DNA from: DAHUYF01 sp035623985
GTDB lineage: Bacteria; Pseudomonadota; Alphaproteobacteria; ATCC43930; CGMCC-115725
Reading direction: 5' to 3'
Length of the DNA stretch: 64,000 nucleotides
Assembly: GCA_035623985.1 (NCBI GenBank)
Contig: DASPSJ010000060.1
Coordinates: 62,001-126,000 of the forward strand
The position numbers were made by a program, and so were the translations under genes. The first letter of the stretch is position 1; each line of letters starts with the position of its first letter. This document shows positions 1 to 12,969 of this stretch, piece by piece. The notes beneath the pieces were generated by a model. It was not told the DNA's origin. It was given only the letters and a program-made list of their open reading frames with translations, and ran no database searches.

Positions 1-1
1 G

Positions 2-370
2 GCCTTCGCCGACCTCGGCCAGTACTGGGACGCGATCGACGATCTCAACCGCGCCATCGAGCTCGCCCCCAATCGCGCCGAGGCCTATATCTATCGCGGC
101 GCCGCCTATCGTCACGTCGACGCCCGCGATCTCGCGCTCGAGGACATCCAGCACGGGCTGGCGCTGGCGCCCGACTCGGTGATGGGCCTGCTGGAGCGCG
201 GCAATCTGCGGCGCCTTTCGGGCGACATCGCCGGCGCGCGCCAGGATTGGCTGCGGGTGACCCAGCTTGCGCCGCAGAGCCCCGCGGGCAAGGCGGCGAC
301 GACCAACCTCGCCAACCTCAAAGGCAAGGGCGACGCGGACAAGGCGACGGCGGCGCAGAAGACGCCGTAA
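2..370 (+). CDS. TPR-repeat protein, 3' end only
   Basis: The 5' end lies outside the window; the frame is open from base 2 to the TAA at 368-370. The visible 122 residues contain TPR-like helical pairs, with the typical pattern of a small residue, an aromatic and an acidic-proline turn (for example IDDLNRAIELAPNRAEAY, then ALEDIQHGLALAPDS). The last 20 residues are a charged Lys/Ala tail. TPR proteins are scaffolds for protein-protein contacts; nothing here tells the partner. The family call is fairly secure, the function is not. Confidence 0.7.
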   Translation, partial: AFADLGQYWDAIDDLNRAIELAPNRAEAYIYRGAAYRHVDARDLALEDIQHGLALAPDSVMGLLERGNLRRLSGDIAGARQDWLRVTQLAPQSPAGKAATTNLANLKGKGDADKATAAQKTP

Positions 371-385
371 GCGCCGCGCCGCCGC

Positions 386-1054
386 TCAGAAATCGAGATC
401 GGCGTAGTGCTTGGGCGGCGGCGCGCCGGGAATGTGGTCGGCGAGGATGGGGCGGAAGCTCGGCCGCGACTTGATCCGCGCGTACCATTCCTTGGCGGGC
501 TCGTGTTCTTCCCAGGGCACGTCGCCGAGATAGTCGAGCGCGGAGAGATGCGCCGCGGCGGTGATGTCGGCGAGCGAGAAGTGATCGCCGGCAAGCCAGC
601 GCCGGCGCTCGACGAGATAGCCGATATAGTCGAGGTGATAGCCGAGATTGGCCTGGCCGGCGCGGATCGCGGCCGAGTCGGGCTGGCCGAAGCCGAGAAA
701 GCGCTTCATCATCTTCTCGCCGACGAGGTTCTCGGTGACCTCGTGGTTCATCTTGACATCGAACCAGGCGACGAGCCGGCGCACCTCGGCGCGGTCGAGC
801 GGATTGATGCCGAGCAGCAGCTTGTCGCGATAGACCTCGTCGAGGAACTCGGCGATGGCGGCGGCCTCGGCCAGCACGGTGCCGTCGGGCTCGATCAGCA
901 CCGGCACCTCGCCCGCGGGGTTGAGCGCGAGGAATTCCGGCCGGCGCTCCCAGATCCGCTCCACCTTCAAGGTGAAGTCGAGCGATTTCTCCTGCAGCAC
1001 GATGCGGATCTTGCGCGAGGTCGGCGACAGCCAGAGGTGGTAGAGAAGCCGCAT
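386..1054 (-). CDS. Glutathione S-transferase family protein
   Basis: A 222-residue protein with a thioredoxin-fold N-terminal half (about 1-80) and an all-helical C-terminal half, the normal GST length. The N-terminus reads LYHLWLSPTSRKIR, matching the active-site segment in which a Ser or Cys near residue 10 contacts glutathione. GEVPVL carries the cis-proline that binds the glutathione backbone. It probably conjugates or reduces electrophiles in the cytoplasm; the substrate cannot be read from sequence. It is divergent from pobA, with 97 bases between the starts, so a link to aromatic breakdown is possible but unproven. Confidence 0.85.
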   Translation of the reverse strand: MRLLYHLWLSPTSRKIRIVLQEKSLDFTLKVERIWERRPEFLALNPAGEVPVLIEPDGTVLAEAAAIAEFLDEVYRDKLLLGINPLDRAEVRRLVAWFDVKMNHEVTENLVGEKMMKRFLGFGQPDSAAIRAGQANLGYHLDYIGYLVERRRWLAGDHFSLADITAAAHLSALDYLGDVPWEEHEPAKEWYARIKSRPSFRPILADHIPGAPPPKHYADLDF

Positions 1055-1151
1055 GACCGCGGCAATTTAGCACAAGCGGCGGCGGCGGCCAAAAGCCCCG
1101 CCGCGTCTGCTATCCTGCGCCGACTCGGTCTCACGCGGCGGGGAGAAGCGA

Positions 1152-2327
1152 ATGCGGACGCAGGTAGGGATCGTCGGCGCGGGACCGGCGGGGTTGCTGC
1201 TGTCGCACCTGCTGCATCGCGAGGGCATCGACAGCGTCGTGCTGGAAGCGCGCAGCCGCGAGGCCATCGAGGCGACGATCCGGGCCGGCGTGCTCGAGCA
1301 GGGCACCGTCGACCTGCTGTCCGAGACCGGCCTCGGCGAGCGCATGAAGCGCGAGGGCTTCCTGCATCACGGCATCGAGCTGCGCTTCGCCGGAAGGGGC
1401 CATCGCGTCGACCTCACCGCGCTCACCGGCGGCAAGGCGATCACCGTCTACGCCCAGCACGAGGTCCTCAAGGATCTGGTCAAGGCCCGGCTCGACGCCG
1501 GCGGCGCGATCCATTTCTCGGTGGAGGATGCGAGCGTGCTCGATCTCAAGAGCACGGCGCCGACGATCCGCTTCCGCAAGGCGGGCACGCTGCACGAGCT
1601 TGCCTGCGACTTCATCGCCGGCTGCGACGGCTCGCAGGGCGTCTGCCGGCCTTCGGTGCCGCCGCGCGCGCTCACCCTCTATGAGCGGATCTATCCCTTC
1701 GGCTGGTTCGGCATCCTCGCCCAGGCGCCGCCCTCCACCGAGGAACTGATCTACACCCTGCACGATCGCGGCTTCGCGCTGGTCAGCACGCGCTCGCGCG
1801 AGATCCAGCGCCTCTATTTCCAATGCGATCCCAAGGAGACCGTCGCCGACTGGCCCGACGACCGCATCTGGGCGGAGCTGCGGACGCGGCTTGCCGCGGG
1901 CTCCGGCTGGACGCTCATCGAAGGGCCGATCCTCCAGAAAGGCGTCATCGGCATGCGCAGCTTCGTCGTCGAGCCGATGCAGTACGGCAGGCTGTTCCTC
2001 GCCGGCGACAGCGCGCATATCGTGCCGCCGACCGGCGCCAAGGGCCTCAACCTCGCCGTCGCCGACGTGCGCGTGCTGGCGCAAGCGCTCGCCGCCTTCT
2101 ACCGCACCGGCCGCAGCGACCTGCTGGAGCGGTATTCGGAGACCTGCCTCCGGCGCGTCTGGAAGGCGCAGCGCTTTTCCTGGTGGATGACCTCGATGCT
2201 GCACCGCTTTCCCGGCGGCGATCCCTTCCAGTATCGCTTGCAGCTTGCTGAGCTCGACTACGTCACGCGCTCCGCCGCCGCGGCGACGGCGCTGGCCGAG
2301 AATTACGTCGGCCTGCCGATGGAGTGA
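1152..2327 (+). CDS. pobA: 4-hydroxybenzoate 3-monooxygenase
   Basis: FAD- and NADPH-dependent hydroxylase that turns 4-hydroxybenzoate into protocatechuate. The 391-residue protein has the Rossmann motif GAGPAG at 9-14, the DG-type motif in AGCDGSQG near residue 158, and the FAD-ribityl GD motif in LAGDSAHIVPPTGAKGLN near 282-299, which is close to the p-hydroxybenzoate hydroxylase signature. Length agrees with the family (about 390). The ATG is preceded by GGGGAG at a spacing of about 6 bases. No protocatechuate dioxygenase or PobR regulator is in the window, so the rest of the pathway must lie elsewhere. Confidence 0.92.
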   Translation: MRTQVGIVGAGPAGLLLSHLLHREGIDSVVLEARSREAIEATIRAGVLEQGTVDLLSETGLGERMKREGFLHHGIELRFAGRGHRVDLTALTGGKAITVYAQHEVLKDLVKARLDAGGAIHFSVEDASVLDLKSTAPTIRFRKAGTLHELACDFIAGCDGSQGVCRPSVPPRALTLYERIYPFGWFGILAQAPPSTEELIYTLHDRGFALVSTRSREIQRLYFQCDPKETVADWPDDRIWAELRTRLAAGSGWTLIEGPILQKGVIGMRSFVVEPMQYGRLFLAGDSAHIVPPTGAKGLNLAVADVRVLAQALAAFYRTGRSDLLERYSETCLRRVWKAQRFSWWMTSMLHRFPGGDPFQYRLQLAELDYVTRSAAAATALAENYVGLPME

Positions 2328-2335
2328 GGTGGCCC

Positions 2336-2410
2336 ATGAGCGCGGACGCCTTCCCGCCGCCCGCCGCGCTGCGCCAAGCGGTGGCGGCATATCAAAGGCG
2401 GTGCGGCTGA
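2336..2410 (+). pseudogene. Possible truncated reading frame after pobA
   Basis: A 24-codon frame begins with ATG nine bases after the pobA stop and has a plausible ribosome site (GAGG about 7 bases upstream). It ends just before the palindromic repeat at 2428-2549. The peptide (begins MSADAFPPPAAL, ends YQRRCG) matches nothing I recognise. It may be the stump of a second gene of the pobA transcript lost when the repeat arrived, or simply chance. Confidence 0.2.
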
Positions 2411-2427
2411 GCGAGCATCTCGAACCG

Positions 2428-2549
2428 CCCCTCCCCCCTTGAGGGGGAGGTGGGCGGCGCGGCAGCGCCGCCGGGTGGGGGGTGCGGGCGACGGATGGAG
2501 CCGTCCTTGGCACCCCCCTCCCTACCCTCCCCCTCAAGGGGGGAGGGGC
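2428..2549. repeat. Large palindromic repeat between convergent genes
   Basis: The left arm at 2428-2454 (CCCCTCCCCCCTTGAGGGGG and on) is the near-perfect reverse complement of the right arm at 2521-2549. Inside are further pairing stretches: a GGCGGCGC/GCGCCGCC hairpin near 2453-2472, and GGGGGG near 2477 facing CCCCCC near 2512. It sits between the convergent ends of pobA and gltB, the usual place for such intergenic elements. As RNA on either strand it would fold into a long stem and could stop or protect transcripts. No T-run follows, so it is not a classical intrinsic terminator. Confidence 0.8.
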
Positions 2550-2581
2550 GCACACACTGCGGATAAGTTTGCCATCTGCCG

Positions 2582-7203
<4,622 letters not shown>

Positions 7204-7207
<4 letters not shown>

Positions 7208-8643
7208 TCCGCCGCGGCCGCCGCCGCCGCGGCGGCCTTGGCCTGCACATAGCGATGCATCTGCTCCGCCGCGTCGCGGCCGTCGCGGATGCCCCAGACG
7301 ACGAGCGAGGCGCCGCGCACGATGTCGCCGGCGGCAAAGACGCCGTCGAGCGCGGTCATCATGCTGCGGCGGTCGATCTCGAGCGTGCCCCAGCGGCTGA
7401 CGGCGAGATCAGGCGCGGCGAAGAGACGCGGCACGTCCTCGGGATCGAAGCCCAAGGCGGTGATCACGAGGTCGGCGGGCACCTCGAAATGGCTGCCGGG
7501 CAAGGGCTGCGGCGCCTGGCGGCCTTCGGCGTCGGCGACGCCCAAATGCATGCGGTGCGCGCGCACCCGCCGCACGACGCGGTCGCCCAGCAGCACCTCG
7601 GGCGCGGCGAGCCAGAGGAACTCGACGCCTTCCTCCTCGGCGTGGCGCACTTCGCGTTGCGAGCCCGGCATGTTCTTGCGGTCGCGGCGATAGAGGCAGC
7701 GCACCGACGAGGCGCCCTGGCGCACCGCGGTGCGCACGCAATCCATCGCCGTGTCGCCGCCGCCGATGACCACCACCTCCTTGCCGCGCGCATCGAGCGC
7801 GCCGCTGTCGAAATCGGGCACGGCGTCGCCCAGCCCCTTGCGGTTGGACGCGGTGAGATAGGTCAAGGCCGGCACGACATTGCCGAGGCCGACGCCGGGA
7901 CACGCCACGGCGCGCGGCTGGTAGACGCCGGTGGCGATGAGAAGTGTGTCGTGGCGCCGGCGCAGCTCGGCGAAGCCCAGGCCGGCGCCGACCTCGGTGT
8001 TGAGATGGAAGCGGATGCCGGCCTCTGCGAGCAGCCCATGCCGGCGCGCCACCACCTGCTTCTCCAGCTTGAAATTGGGGATGCCATAGACCAGCAGCCC
8101 GCCGACCCGGTCGTAGCGGTCATAGACGTGGACCTGATAGCCGCGGCGGCGGAGCTCTTCGGCCGCCGCCAGCCCGGCGGGGCCCGCGCCGATGATGCCG
8201 GCGGATTGCGGACGCTCGCGCGCGGGCTTCGGCGGCGCGACCCAGCCCTGGGCGAAGGCGGTCTCGGTGATGTATTTCTCGACCGCGCCGATGCTGACGC
8301 TGTCGAAGCCCTTGTCGATGACGCAATTGCCTTCGCAGAGCCGGTCCTGCGGGCAGATGCGGCCGCAGATCTCGGGCATGTTGTTGGTGGCGGCGGCGGT
8401 CTCGTAAGCCTCTTGCAGCCGGCCCTCGGCGGTCAGCATCAGCCAATCGGGAATGTTGTTCCCGAGCGGGCAATGCACCTGGCAATAGGGAATGCCGCAT
8501 TGCGAGCAGCGGCTTGCCTGCTGCTGCCCCTCGGCCGGCGCGAACTCGCCATAGATCTCGCGGAAGTCGCGGCGGCGCTCGGCAGCCGGCCGCTTTGCCG
8601 GCATGGCCTTGGGAAGCGACGGGAATTGCAGCAGCCGCGACAC
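7204..8643 (-). CDS. gltD: Glutamate synthase (NADPH) small subunit
   Basis: FAD-containing NADPH dehydrogenase subunit that feeds electrons to GltB. The 479-residue product has two N-terminal cysteine clusters for 4Fe-4S centres (CSQCGIPYCQVHCP and CGRICPQDRLCEGNC), an FAD Rossmann motif (GAGPAGLAAAEEL) and an NADPH motif (GGGDTAMDC). I chose the GTG at 8643: it gives the N-terminus SRLLQFPSLPKAMPAKRP, which aligns with known GltD starts, and GAAAGG lies about 7 bases upstream. A longer frame reaching 8739 would run over the promoter. It is first in the gltDB operon. Confidence 0.95.
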
Positions 8644-8719
8644 CTTCGAGCCTTTCGACCCTAGACCCGCGCCGCTGCACAGGCGCCACGGCGCGCGGGG
8701 TCCTGCCCCGAGATTGATC

Positions 8720-8748
8720 AGGATAGAGGCAGGCAGCAATTAGGTCAA
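8720..8748 (-). promoter_or_regulatory. Sigma-70-like promoter of gltDB
   Basis: Reading the minus strand, TTGACC (8748-8743) is followed after exactly 17 bases by TATCCT (8725-8720). The leader to the GTG start would be about 70 bases. The surrounding DNA (8740-8880) is clearly more AT-rich than the rest of the window, as promoters in GC-rich genomes often are. Confidence 0.6.
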
Positions 8749-9191
8749 ATTATTTTACCAATTTTATGAGAAAAGCGCTGAAGCGACCGCTATTGTCCGC
8801 TATCGGGGCAAAAGATGACCAATATAGTACTGATATAGGACTAAAATTTCTGTCTGAAAGCAAGAACTTATCATCCGAGACCGGGTCTTTTGCATAAAAG
8901 AGCGGCGGGTCTGCCGCTCCTTCGGTCGCGGCGGCGAACGGTCAACCGAAGCCGTGGCGGCGGGCATTCTCCCGCGACGTTTCTCAGGCGAAGCAGGCCG
9001 GGCACCGTCCGCGCCGTCGCCGGCCCGTCGTCCCGGTTGACACGGGCGATTTGAACGGTTTTTCTCAACAAAAAATAGCGGCCCCTGTTCCTACAGGGAC
9101 ATGAGCGACGGTCAACCGGCCTATCGGCCTTGTGCTCTGCCGCCGGCGGCGCCTGCGCGCCACCCGGCAGAAACCTCGATCGGAGGATGCA
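8749..9191. other. Intergenic region between gltD and the lipocalin-like gene
   Basis: No gene is supported here. The left part is AT-rich and serves gltDB. A hairpin GAGCGGC-N6-GCCGCTC at 8900-8919 is followed on the minus strand by TTTT, like a short terminator facing gltD, although no minus-strand gene ends there. The block CGGTCAACCG occurs near 8938 and again near 9109, and TTGACA (9037-9042) is a possible -35 box for the rightward gene with only a poor -10 (TTTTCT, 9060-9065). Confidence 0.5.
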
Positions 9192-9716
9192 ATGAAAAGA
9201 CGTGGCTTGCTCGCCGGTGCGATCCTGTCGCTGCTGTCCTCGACGGTGGCGCAGCACGCGGGCACGACGGCGGCGGCGCAGACGCCGCCCGATCAGCAGC
9301 TTGTAGGCACCTGGACCCTCGTCTCGGTGGACAACCTGCTGTCCGACGGCAGCAGGGTTCACCTTTATGGCCCGGAGCCGCAGGGTTTGCTCATGTTCGA
9401 TGCCGGCGGCCGCTATTCCCTGCAGATCTACCGTGCCGACCGCGCGAAATTCGCCTCCAACGACAAAAGCACGGGCACGCCCGAAGAAAACAGCGCCGCG
9501 GTCCAGGGCGCCAACGCCCATTTCGGCCGGTACGCCGTCGATGCCGCCGGCCACACCATCACCTTTCGCATCGAGCACGCTTCCTTCCCGAATTGGGAGG
9601 GAACGCAGCAGCAGCGCGCCTATGCGGTCACAGGCGACATCCTGACCTATACCGTCCCGACCCCGACCAGCGGCGGGACGGCCACCGGCGAAGTGCAATG
9701 GAAGCGCGCCCGGTAA
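9192..9716 (+). CDS. Secreted lipocalin-like domain protein
   Basis: A 174-residue protein with an N-terminal export signal (MKRRGLLAGAILSLLSS, likely cut after the Ala-rich stretch ending AAAQ) and a single lipocalin-like beta-barrel domain (PF13924 type). It starts LVGTWTLVSVDN, contains GLLMFDAGGRYSLQIYR and ends GEVQWKRAR. Such domains occur in periplasmic proteins of unknown ligand. ATG 9192 is chosen because GGAGG lies 6-7 bases upstream; an upstream in-frame start would break the signal peptide. The gene stands alone. Confidence 0.75.
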   Translation: MKRRGLLAGAILSLLSSTVAQHAGTTAAAQTPPDQQLVGTWTLVSVDNLLSDGSRVHLYGPEPQGLLMFDAGGRYSLQIYRADRAKFASNDKSTGTPEENSAAVQGANAHFGRYAVDAAGHTITFRIEHASFPNWEGTQQQRAYAVTGDILTYTVPTPTSGGTATGEVQWKRAR

Positions 9717-9829
9717 CGGCGGCCCCCACCCTCCCTCCTCCCCAGGGGTGCCGCAGAATTAGCCCGTCCCTTCGCGCTGCCCAATTATTACGCACTGCAT
9801 CATTAGATATTGCTTAATAAATCAAGTAG

Positions 9830-9860
9830 TTGAATAGCGCATTGTGCGTTGCAATATAAC
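9830..9860 (+). promoter_or_regulatory. Candidate promoter of the patatin gene
   Basis: In an AT-rich patch, TTGAAT (9830-9835) is followed after 16-19 bases by CAATATAAC (9852-9860), which offers more than one -10 register. The predicted transcript start is just upstream of the ATG at 9889, which supports that start over the GTG at 9844. Confidence 0.35.
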
Positions 9861-9888
9861 GCGGGCGGCCTTTCCAGCGCTGGGGACG

Positions 9889-10947
9889 ATGGCGATGACG
9901 CGATGGGCGAAAGCCGACGGCGCCGCGGCAGAAGGCGCGAGAGCGAGCCTGCGCCAGCTCGTGCCGCGGGCGTTGCTGGCGCCGTTGCGCCGCGAGCGGC
10001 GGAAGCGGCTGGTGTCGCTGGCGCTGCAAGGCGGCGGCTCCTTCGGCGCCTTCACCTGGGGCGTGCTCGACCGGCTGCTGGAGCGGGACGATCTCGCCAT
10101 CGACACGGTGAGCGGCGTCAGCGCCGGCGCGGTCAACGCCGTCCTGCTCGCCTCCGGCCTCGCCGAAGGCGGCCCGGCCGAGGCGCGCCGGCGGCTCGAG
10201 CGCTTCTGGCAGCGCGTCAGCCGCGCCCAGCGGCTCGGGCGAGCCGCCTCGGGCACCGCCGCCCTGGCGCTCGAACTCTCGATGCGCATGCTCTCGCCCT
10301 ATCAGCTCAATCCGCTCGGCCTCAATCCGCTGCGCGAAATCCTGGCGGCGGAGATCGACTTCGCGCGGCTGCGCGAAACCTCGCCCATCCGGCTGCTGAT
10401 CGGAGCGACGCGGGTGAAGGACGGCAGGCTGCGCCTTTTCCGCACCGAGGAGATCACGCTCGAAGCGGTCCTCGCCTCCGCCTGCCTGCCGCAAATCCAG
10501 CACGCCGTCGCGATCGAGGGCGAGTGGTACTGGGACGGCGGCTTCAGCGCCAACCCGCCGCTGCGCCAGCTCGTGCTGGACTCCCTCGCCGACGACGTCG
10601 TGCTGGTGCAGATCACGCCCGAGGCGCAGAGCGGCGGCGCCCCCGTCCTGCTTAACGACATCACCCGGCGGGTGAACCAGATCACCTTCAACGGCCCGCT
10701 CCAGCGCGAGATCGAGGCGCTCGCGGACCTTTGCGCGGTCTGCGGGCGCGAGCGCTATTTCCGCTCGCGGCTCTGCCGCAAGCTGCGGCGGCTGCGCCTC
10801 CACCGGATCGCCGCCGAGGACGTCGTCGAAGGGCTGCAACAGGCGAGCGCGATGGCGCTGGACCGGCGGTTTCTCCGCCGCCTGAGGGAGGGCGGACGCC
10901 AGGCGGCGGAAGACTGGGCGACAAGGCTCGCGCAAGCGCGCGCCTGA
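9889..10947 (+). CDS. Patatin-like phospholipase
   Basis: Serine lipid acyl hydrolase of the patatin/RssA group, 352 residues. It shows the oxyanion-hole glycine stretch LALQGGGSFGAFTWGVLD, the nucleophile elbow GVSAGAVNA (Ser of GxSxG), and the catalytic Asp in WDGGFSANPPL. The Ser-Asp dyad is complete, so it should be active. ATG 9889 has GGGGA just upstream; a GTG at 9844 would add 15 residues but overlaps the likely -10 box. No signal peptide is seen. Related alphaproteobacterial proteins act in polyhydroxyalkanoate or membrane lipid turnover; which one applies here is unknown. Confidence 0.88.
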   Translation: MAMTRWAKADGAAAEGARASLRQLVPRALLAPLRRERRKRLVSLALQGGGSFGAFTWGVLDRLLERDDLAIDTVSGVSAGAVNAVLLASGLAEGGPAEARRRLERFWQRVSRAQRLGRAASGTAALALELSMRMLSPYQLNPLGLNPLREILAAEIDFARLRETSPIRLLIGATRVKDGRLRLFRTEEITLEAVLASACLPQIQHAVAIEGEWYWDGGFSANPPLRQLVLDSLADDVVLVQITPEAQSGGAPVLLNDITRRVNQITFNGPLQREIEALADLCAVCGRERYFRSRLCRKLRRLRLHRIAAEDVVEGLQQASAMALDRRFLRRLREGGRQAAEDWATRLAQARA

Positions 10948-10962
10948 GCGGGCCGGCGCGCG

Positions 10963-11562
10963 TTATTTCCTGCGCCGCAGCCGCGCGCGGCGCCGGGCCG
11001 CGTCGGCAAGGCCGAGCGCGGCGGCGATCGCGCTGCCGAGGATGGCGATGTCGCCGCCGCGCAAGGCGGCGCCGAGCGCCGCGTGCGGCAGCAGGTCGAG
11101 GCGCATCTCCTCGAGGTCGCCCGGGCGCGGCGGCTGCACCGCGCGGGCGCCGTAGGCGGCGAAGACGTGGCATTGGCCGCAGCCCTGATTGCCGGCGTTG
11201 CTGAAGGTGGCGAGCTTGCGCCACTCGGCCGCGACGTAGCCGGTCTCCTCCAGCAGCTCGCGCTCGGCGGCGGCGCGCGCGTCCTCTTGCGGCTCGACGT
11301 GCCCCGCCGGCAGGGTCAGGCTCACCCGCCGCGGCCCGTGCTTGTATTGCCGCAGGCACAGCACGCGGCGATCGGCCGTCTCGGCATAGATCGTCGCATA
11401 GCTCGGCATCTCGATCTGGACGTAATCCTCGACGATCCGGCCGTCGGGCAGCGCCACCCGCTCGAGCGCGACGCCGAGGCGCGGCGGCAGCGAGAGCACG
11501 AGCCTGCGGTCGAGCACGCGCCAGGGACGCGGCGGCGCGCCGGCGAAGGTCGGGGGGCTCAT
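10963..11562 (-). CDS. NUDIX hydrolase
   Basis: A 199-residue protein with an intact NUDIX box: GHVEPQEDARAAAERELLEE followed by TGY, fitting Gx5Ex7REUxEExGU, which binds Mg2+ for cleaving nucleoside-diphosphate-X. The layout, with an N-terminal beta-rich part (VEDYVQIEMPSYATIYAE), resembles ADP-ribose pyrophosphatases. The C-terminal 40 residues are Ala/Arg-rich and end RRRARLRRRK. It lies 32 bases downstream of the NDUFA9-like gene on the same strand, so the two are probably co-transcribed. Confidence 0.85.
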   Translation of the reverse strand: MSPPTFAGAPPRPWRVLDRRLVLSLPPRLGVALERVALPDGRIVEDYVQIEMPSYATIYAETADRRVLCLRQYKHGPRRVSLTLPAGHVEPQEDARAAAERELLEETGYVAAEWRKLATFSNAGNQGCGQCHVFAAYGARAVQPPRPGDLEEMRLDLLPHAALGAALRGGDIAILGSAIAAALGLADAARRRARLRRRK

Positions 11563-11594
11563 GCCGTCTGCCGCGCGCGACGCGCCGGACGCGC

Positions 11595-12566
11595 TCAGCC
11601 CTGCGACGGGCCGGCCGCGGCGGTTTGGTCGGCGGCGCGCCAGGCGGCGGTGCGGAAGCGGGTGAGATAGCCGGGCAGCACCTGGGCAAGCGCGGTGGGC
11701 GCGATGCCGAGCTCGGCAAGGCCGGGAACGCCGGCGGCGGCGACGGTGTCGCGCCGCAGCAGCCGCACCTGGTCGCAGGTCAAGAGCGGCTTGGGGAGAA
11801 GCGAGAGAAACACGGCCGCCATCGAGGCCAGCGGGTAAGGCAGGTTGACCAGCGCGCGGCGGCGGCGGATCTCGCGCAGGATGAGCTCCATAAGCTCGCG
11901 GTAGGTCAGGATCTCGGGTCCGCCCAGCTCGTAGGTCCGGCCGGGCGCGTCGGCGCGGTCGAGTGCGGCCAGCGCGGCATCGGCGACGTCGCCGACATAG
12001 ACCGGCTGGAACCGCGTCCCTCCGCCGCCGATCAGCGGCAGCGCCGGCAGGAGGCGCGCCATCGCGGCGAAGCGGTTGAAGAAATCATCCTCGGGCCCGA
12101 ACACCAGCGAGGGGCGCAGGATAGTGGCGTCGGGGAAGGCCTCGCGCACCGCCGCCTCGCCCGCCGCCTTGGAGCGGGCATAGGCCGAGGGCGACGCCGG
12201 ATCGGCGCCGATGGCGGAAAGGTGGACGAAGCGCCGCGCGCCCGCGGCGCGGGCGAGCCGCGCCAGCAGCGCGGGCCCGCGGTGATGGACGAGGTCGAAG
12301 CGCTGGGCGCTCGTCTCATAGAGGATGCCGGCGGCGAAGATCACCGCATCGGCGCCGGCGACGGCGGCGGCGAGCAGGCTCTCGTCGCCGAGGCGGGCGT
12401 TGAGCGGCACGATCTGGCCGACCTCGCCCATGGGGCGGAGATAGCCGGCGCGGGTGGCGTAGCGGCTGACCACGGTCACGACCGCGCCGCGCCGGGCGAG
12501 GCGGTTGACGATGTAGCGGCCGACGAAGCCGGAGCCGCCGATGACGGTGACACGCCGGTAGCGCAT
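11595..12566 (-). CDS. Complex I NDUFA9-family NAD(P)-binding protein
   Basis: An extended short-chain dehydrogenase-like protein of 323 residues. The N-terminal Rossmann motif is VIGGSGFVGRYIVNRL. The segment HLSAIGAD and the later SAYARSKAAGE give the Ser...YxxxK arrangement of this family. Typical NDUFA9-type landmarks follow: LRPSLVFGPEDDFFNRFA, and GGTRFQPVYVGDVA. Bacterial members are linked to quinone biosynthesis or complex I assembly, but direct roles are uncertain. It is the first gene of a likely pair with the NUDIX gene. Confidence 0.82.
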   Translation of the reverse strand: MRYRRVTVIGGSGFVGRYIVNRLARRGAVVTVVSRYATRAGYLRPMGEVGQIVPLNARLGDESLLAAAVAGADAVIFAAGILYETSAQRFDLVHHRGPALLARLARAAGARRFVHLSAIGADPASPSAYARSKAAGEAAVREAFPDATILRPSLVFGPEDDFFNRFAAMARLLPALPLIGGGGTRFQPVYVGDVADAALAALDRADAPGRTYELGGPEILTYRELMELILREIRRRRALVNLPYPLASMAAVFLSLLPKPLLTCDQVRLLRRDTVAAAGVPGLAELGIAPTALAQVLPGYLTRFRTAAWRAADQTAAAGPSQG

Positions 12567-12614
12567 GAGGTCCCTCCCGCCGCAGCGGAAGGGGTCATAG
12601 CGGATGGCGGGGGA

Positions 12615-12705
12615 GTTGTCAGTGGTCGGTGGTCGGTGGTCGGTGGTCGGTGGTCGGTTATCAGTTATCAGTCGTCAGTCGTCAGTCGTCAGTCGTCAGT
12701 CGTCA
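12615..12705. repeat. Heptamer tandem array (13 units)
   Basis: Thirteen contiguous 7-bp units: GTTGTCA x1, GTGGTCG x5 (12622-12656), GTTATCA x2 (12657-12670), GTCGTCA x5 (12671-12705). All fit GTNRTCR, and each variant is clustered, as expected from slippage expansion of successive mutants. Immediately after, CACAGTTTCG occurs twice. The array lies between the NDUFA9-like gene and the transposase repeats. Reading frames across it are artefacts. Confidence 0.92.
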
Positions 12706-12730
12706 GCACAGTTTCGCACAGTTTCGGAGC

Positions 12731-12897
12731 AATTTCGGGGACATAATACTTAATTCGAGTTCGAGTTCAAAATCGATAGAGAGTCTAATTAAGTATCGTG
12801 TCCTTTTAATTCTGACAGCACGGTCTCCCGGTGAGGAGACCGCCGAATTAAGTATTATGTCCCTTTAATTCTTAATTCCATGTCCCTTTAATTCCAG
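12731..12897. repeat. REP cluster upstream of the transposase
   Basis: The left copy (12731-12757) contains GGGGACATAATACTTAATT. Three copies in opposite orientation follow: AATTAAGTATCGTGTCC (12787 on), GAATTAAGTATTATGTCCC (12845 on) and a shortened TCCATGTCCCTTTAATTCC (12876 on). A perfect hairpin GGTCTCC-CGGTGA-GGAGACC sits at 12822-12841. These are the inverted motifs that accompany RAYT transposases. The same core recurs after the gene and at 44.8 kb. Confidence 0.85.
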
Positions 12898-12969
12898 GTC
12901 GACGCCCGAGACGGTTTCAGGGACACACTTCCCAATTGACGGCGCGGCGGGCGGGCCTAAGCTTGGGCC

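Noticed and set aside
8900..8919. Terminator-like hairpin with TTTT on the minus strand
   Set aside because: No supported minus-strand gene ends here, so it is listed only as part of the spacer. The minus-strand frame 8871-9698 is a shadow of the lipocalin-like gene.
12615..12705. Heptamer array considered as CRISPR or coding repeat
   Set aside because: Units are only 7 bases with no spacers, no cas genes are nearby, and 7-base periodicity does not suit coding.
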